A stretch of 17,136 bases of DNA from an uncultured Bacteroidia bacterium (lineage in GTDB: Bacteria; Bacteroidota; Bacteroidia; Bacteroidales; UBA932), in contig CADBUS010000034.1 in NCBI GenBank assembly GCA_902797895.1, positions 1 to 17,136 of the forward strand. The letters are read 5' to 3'. The notes under the pieces are model-generated. The model was not told where the DNA came from. It saw only the letters and a list, made by a program, of their open reading frames with translations, and did no database searches. This document shows, in pieces, positions 14,703 to 17,136 of the stretch. The translations under genes and the position numbers were made by a program. Within the stretch, counting starts at the first letter, position 1. Every line of letters starts with the position of its first letter.

Positions 14703-16895
14703 TTAACCGGTCAAATATATTCTCCTATCTGCGTAACTTATTGTGTGGCTGTTGTGTGAGACCACAATCACACATCTTCCCTTTTGGACCATTGCCCTCA
14801 TAAGCTCCATAATTGTACCGGCACACTCCTCGTCCATAAATGATGTAGCCTCATCCAAAATCATCACAGGAGCGTTGCTGTACAACATTCTTGCAATTGA
14901 AATCATCTGTTGTTGCCCTCCGGAGAGACTCTTCCCCTTTGTCCCGACCATTGTAAGTATGCCGTAGGGTAGCTCTTTTAGCATCTGATCCATTCCGCAC
15001 ATAGAGCAGAGCTTGGAAACCCTCTTCATATCCTCCACACTTCTATCTCCTCTGCCCATTGTTATATTCTCGTAAATTGTTGTGTTAAAGAGAAATGGCT
15101 GCTGTGGAGCAATGCTTACAACCCTTCTCCAATAGCCGAGTGGCAGCAAAGAAATATCCATACCGCCATAGAGAATTCTACCGCTGTTTGCTTTATAGTC
15201 TCTGATAATTAGAGAGATAAGCGTACTCTTTCCGCTGCCGCTGCTGCCGCATATCGCATTTATGCTCCTTGGAACAAAGAGAGCCTTCACATTGGATAGT
15301 AACTCCCCCTTGCCGGGGTATCTGAATGTTATCTCTTCAAGCTCAATCTCCTCTGCTACCAAAGGGCTCTCTGCCGCTTCCGCTGCTGCTACCTTAGCCT
15401 CTTCTGCCTTAGCTTCTTCTGCCGCAGCCTTTACTGCTTTTGACATATTTTTTTCCTCCCGATAGGCGGTAAGGTCATATATTCTCTCGGAGGCCACAAG
15501 CGCATCATTCAAAAGTGTGTTGAATCCCATCAGTTCATTCATAGGGGCTATAAAAAAGGCACTGAGAGTATAAAAAGAGACAAGTTCTCCAACGCTGATT
15601 TTATCATAAACGGTTGCCACCGCACCAACTATGAGAATTACCGACAACAGAATTTGTGAAATAGCGCTGCTTAGACTACCAAAGAGAATGGCAATTTTGC
15701 CGGCCTTGTAGCTGCTCTGAATATAGTTTGAATAGCTCTGCTCATATCTTGCCATAGTGGCCTCTGCGCAGTTGTGTACAATCTCTTTAGCTCCTTCAAA
15801 TGAGTCTATTACGTCACTCTCAAAGAAAGCGGCTCTGCTCATCACCTCCCTGCTCATTCTATTGTTGACCTTGTGTGATATGAAATAAAGGATGCAGTAT
15901 AACGGAAGCGAGAGCAGTACCGCCCAAGCAAGTTTTGTGTAGAAGGAAAACATCAATAAGCAGATTGCGAGCAAGGTCGTGGCGCAAACAACAATAGAAA
16001 CAATGCCCTCTGAAATAAAGGCCCTTATCTTGTAAGTGTCTGATAATCTGGATTCCAAATCACCGCTTGAATACTCGTTGAAAAACGCCGGCTCCATCTT
16101 TAGAACTTTTCTGATAAAGCCTAAAATAAGCCCTGTATCTATCTTAACTCCGTTTCTCAAAAGATATACTCCTCTTATGTAGCCAATCAGTAGCGCTATT
16201 GGAACAAGTAGCAGAATAAGAGCCGATATTGCAGTTAGAAAACCCTTGTCTTGGCTCGGAATTGCTTTATCTATAAGCATTTGCAAAAATAGAGAGTTGC
16301 ATACGCCAATTGCGGTAAGAACTATTGAGCCAACTATTGCGAGTATTGTCTCTCTCTTGTGTAAAACAAGCAGCCTGAAAAGCCGCTGCACCTTGCTCTG
16401 TTTTGCATCGCTCTTTTTGAAGCCCTGAGAGGCTGAAGTTAGAATCAAATAGCCACTCCATCGCTTTGCAAATTGGCTGCGCCTCTCTTTTAGCACCTTA
16501 CCTGCGGCAGGGTCCATAATCTCTACATATTTTTCTCCTACCGAGCAAATTACAACATAGTGCAACAATCCGTTGTCAGTAATGGTATGGGCTATAACGG
16601 GAGCTTTGATGCTCTTTAGCGCAAGCAGTTTAGCACCCTTTTCTGCTGCGGCCATCTCCAAAGGTGCTTCACCCTCCATTCCGAGGGTGTCTGCCTTAAC
16701 TGCTTTGGCTGTAAGCCCTAACGCGGCAGCGCCATCCAAAATACCCTTTATGCTTATACCCTCTTTGCTGCAACCGCACTCCCTTCTTACCTGCGAGAGG
16801 GGAACTCTCACTCCGTGCCAGGCAGCTACGCAGGCAAGGCAGGCGGCTCCGCAATCGTAAGAATCCAACTGTTTTATTTTTTCAACACCTCTCAT
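14703..16895 (-). CDS. Peptidase-containing ABC transporter (C39, bacteriocin-type exporter)
   Basis: Cleaves double-glycine leaders and exports the peptide across the inner membrane. The 730 residues split into an N-terminal C39 protease, a six-helix membrane domain and an ATPase. The protease has QLDSYDCGAACL with Q9 and catalytic C15, then H112 (LLHYVV) and D128 (IMDPAAGK), so the triad is complete. Membrane segments lie between about 180 and 450. The ATPase shows A-loop Y526, Walker A GSSGSGKST (550-558), Q-loop APQQP, signature LSGGQ (657-661), Walker B VMILDE (677-682) and H714. Two oddities: an Ala/Glu/Lys-rich linker at about 484-516, and an abrupt end after YADRRIYLTG, some 20 residues shorter than usual. 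Two double-glycine peptides follow directly and are the likely cargo. Confidence 0.95.
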   Translation of the reverse strand: MRGVEKIKQLDSYDCGAACLACVAAWHGVRVPLSQVRRECGCSKEGISIKGILDGAAALGLTAKAVKADTLGMEGEAPLEMAAAEKGAKLLALKSIKAPVIAHTITDNGLLHYVVICSVGEKYVEIMDPAAGKVLKERRSQFAKRWSGYLILTSASQGFKKSDAKQSKVQRLFRLLVLHKRETILAIVGSIVLTAIGVCNSLFLQMLIDKAIPSQDKGFLTAISALILLLVPIALLIGYIRGVYLLRNGVKIDTGLILGFIRKVLKMEPAFFNEYSSGDLESRLSDTYKIRAFISEGIVSIVVCATTLLAICLLMFSFYTKLAWAVLLSLPLYCILYFISHKVNNRMSREVMSRAAFFESDVIDSFEGAKEIVHNCAEATMARYEQSYSNYIQSSYKAGKIAILFGSLSSAISQILLSVILIVGAVATVYDKISVGELVSFYTLSAFFIAPMNELMGFNTLLNDALVASERIYDLTAYREEKNMSKAVKAAAEEAKAEEAKVAAAEAAESPLVAEEIELEEITFRYPGKGELLSNVKALFVPRSINAICGSSGSGKSTLISLIIRDYKANSGRILYGGMDISLLPLGYWRRVVSIAPQQPFLFNTTIYENITMGRGDRSVEDMKRVSKLCSMCGMDQMLKELPYGILTMVGTKGKSLSGGQQQMISIARMLYSNAPVMILDEATSFMDEECAGTIMELMRAMVQKGRCVIVVSHNSHTISYADRRIYLTG

Positions 16896-16922
16896 TTTAC
16901 AGCCTTAAACCATTTTTCGTCT

Positions 16923-16979
16923 AAAAAAGTGCCGGAAAGTACCCCCGTTAAACCGAATAAAACTACAACTCTCCGGCAC
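16923..16979 (-). terminator. Terminator-like hairpin in the leader of the peptide-export operon
   Basis: On the minus strand, arms at 16968-16979 and 16929-16940 form a 12-bp stem (GTGCCGGAGAGT with ACTTTCCGGCAC, one G.U pair), followed by TTTTTT (16928-16923). This has the form of an intrinsic terminator. Only 27 nt separate the T-run from the transporter ATG, too little for a promoter, so it is either an attenuator in the leader or the terminator of the gene upstream with a promoter overlapping it. Confidence 0.7.
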
Positions 16980-16986
16980 CCACAAA
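16958..16986 (-). promoter_or_regulatory. Possible promoter overlapping the hairpin
   Basis: TTTG (16983-16986) and TAGTTTTA (16958-16965, seven of eight bases of TAnnTTTG) are 17 nt apart on the minus strand, slightly closer than usual. Transcription would begin inside the hairpin loop and bypass its first arm. A second candidate further up pairs TTG (17020-17022) with TATAGTTA about 20 nt downstream and would include the whole hairpin. Neither is strong. Confidence 0.3.
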
Positions 16987-17036
16987 CTATGATAACTATA
17001 ACTCTTTCTGTTTAATACTCAATTTGTTTCATTCTT

Positions 17037-17062
17037 CGTTCTTCATTCATCGTTCTTCATTC
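17037..17062. repeat. Two direct copies of a 12-bp repeat
   Basis: CGTTCTTCATTC occurs at 17037-17048 and 17051-17062, period 14 bp, inside a wider TTC/TTCATTC-rich tract (about 17028-17075). Too few and too irregular copies for a CRISPR; it is a low-complexity tandem tract. Confidence 0.6.
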
Positions 17063-17136
17063 GTTTGCTTCATTTCCTTACGGCAGTTGTAATACACAGG
17101 AAGTTCGCTCCGCTCATCCCTCCCATCATCTACTTC
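17047..17136 (-). CDS. Possible C-terminal end of an upstream minus-strand gene
   Basis: One minus-strand frame is open from the window edge to a TGA at 17047-17049, giving 29 residues that include ELPVYYNCRKEMKQ; the other two frames of this strand close at once. The composition looks protein-like, but the length is too short to be sure and the last codons run into the direct-repeat tract. No family is recognised. If real, the hairpin at 16929-16979 would lie about 70 nt after its stop and could be its terminator. Confidence 0.35.
   Translation of the reverse strand, partial: EVDDGRDERSELPVYYNCRKEMKQTNEER

Noticed and set aside
14703..16895. Frameshift or broken transporter, because of its short C-terminus
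   Set aside because: All ATPase motifs through the H-loop are intact and the stop is followed at once by the peptide genes, so a natural short end is more likely.
17037..17062. CRISPR-like repeat
   Set aside because: Only two copies with a 2-nt gap, low complexity, no spacers and no cas genes.

Overview
The window looks like a chromosomal segment of a Bacteroidales bacterium (phylum Bacteroidota); family and genus cannot be fixed from sequence alone. Three things point there. Rho carries a long disordered N-terminal region. The recognisable -7 promoter boxes follow the Bacteroidota form TAnnTTTG, and start codons lack Shine-Dalgarno sequences. The gene neighbourhoods (xseA-xseB-ribF-greA-HIT; TolC-adaptor-TsaB) and a thioredoxin-fold lipoprotein are typical of the order. 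Base composition is moderate and Arg is often coded by AGA/AGG. Coding density is high and no mobile element, tRNA, rRNA or CRISPR array is visible.

Layout. (1) 1-1676, plus strand: the 3' part of rho; its true start lies before the window. (2) 1677-1917: a hairpin-dense intergenic stretch ending in a perfect 21-bp inverted repeat that overlaps the stop of der. (3) 6026 down to 1918, minus strand: a tightly packed housekeeping operon, engB, prs, nadE, a small membrane protein with a cysteine tail, and der. (4) 6181-10745, plus strand, divergent from the previous operon: xseA, xseB, ribF, greA, a HIT-family protein and a lipoprotein with a redox-dead thioredoxin fold. (5) 14104 down to 10714, minus strand: TolC-type outer-membrane channel, HlyD/MacA-type adaptor and TsaB. 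TsaB overlaps the lipoprotein gene tail to tail by 32 bp. (6) 16895 down to 14244, minus strand: a peptidase-containing ABC transporter (C39 family) followed by two small genes with related double-glycine leaders and a hairpin. (7) 16896-17136: leader and promoter region with a terminator-like hairpin, a short direct repeat and the apparent end of another minus-strand reading frame.

The most interesting part is region 6. The two peptides share the start MKGF and a GG cleavage site, and both would yield mature products of exactly 44 residues, cationic overall and each with a GxxxG motif. The transporter has the full Cys-His-Asp protease triad that removes such leaders. The neighbouring TolC and adaptor genes could complete a path across the outer membrane, although they sit beyond a hairpin and probably have their own promoter. 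This fits a secreted peptide pair, perhaps a two-component bacteriocin or a signal. No dedicated immunity gene is evident and activity cannot be read from the sequence. The rest of the window is standard housekeeping: transcription termination and elongation (rho, greA), ribosome-assembly GTPases (der, engB), PRPP and NAD and flavin synthesis (prs, nadE, ribF), exonuclease VII and tRNA t6A formation.
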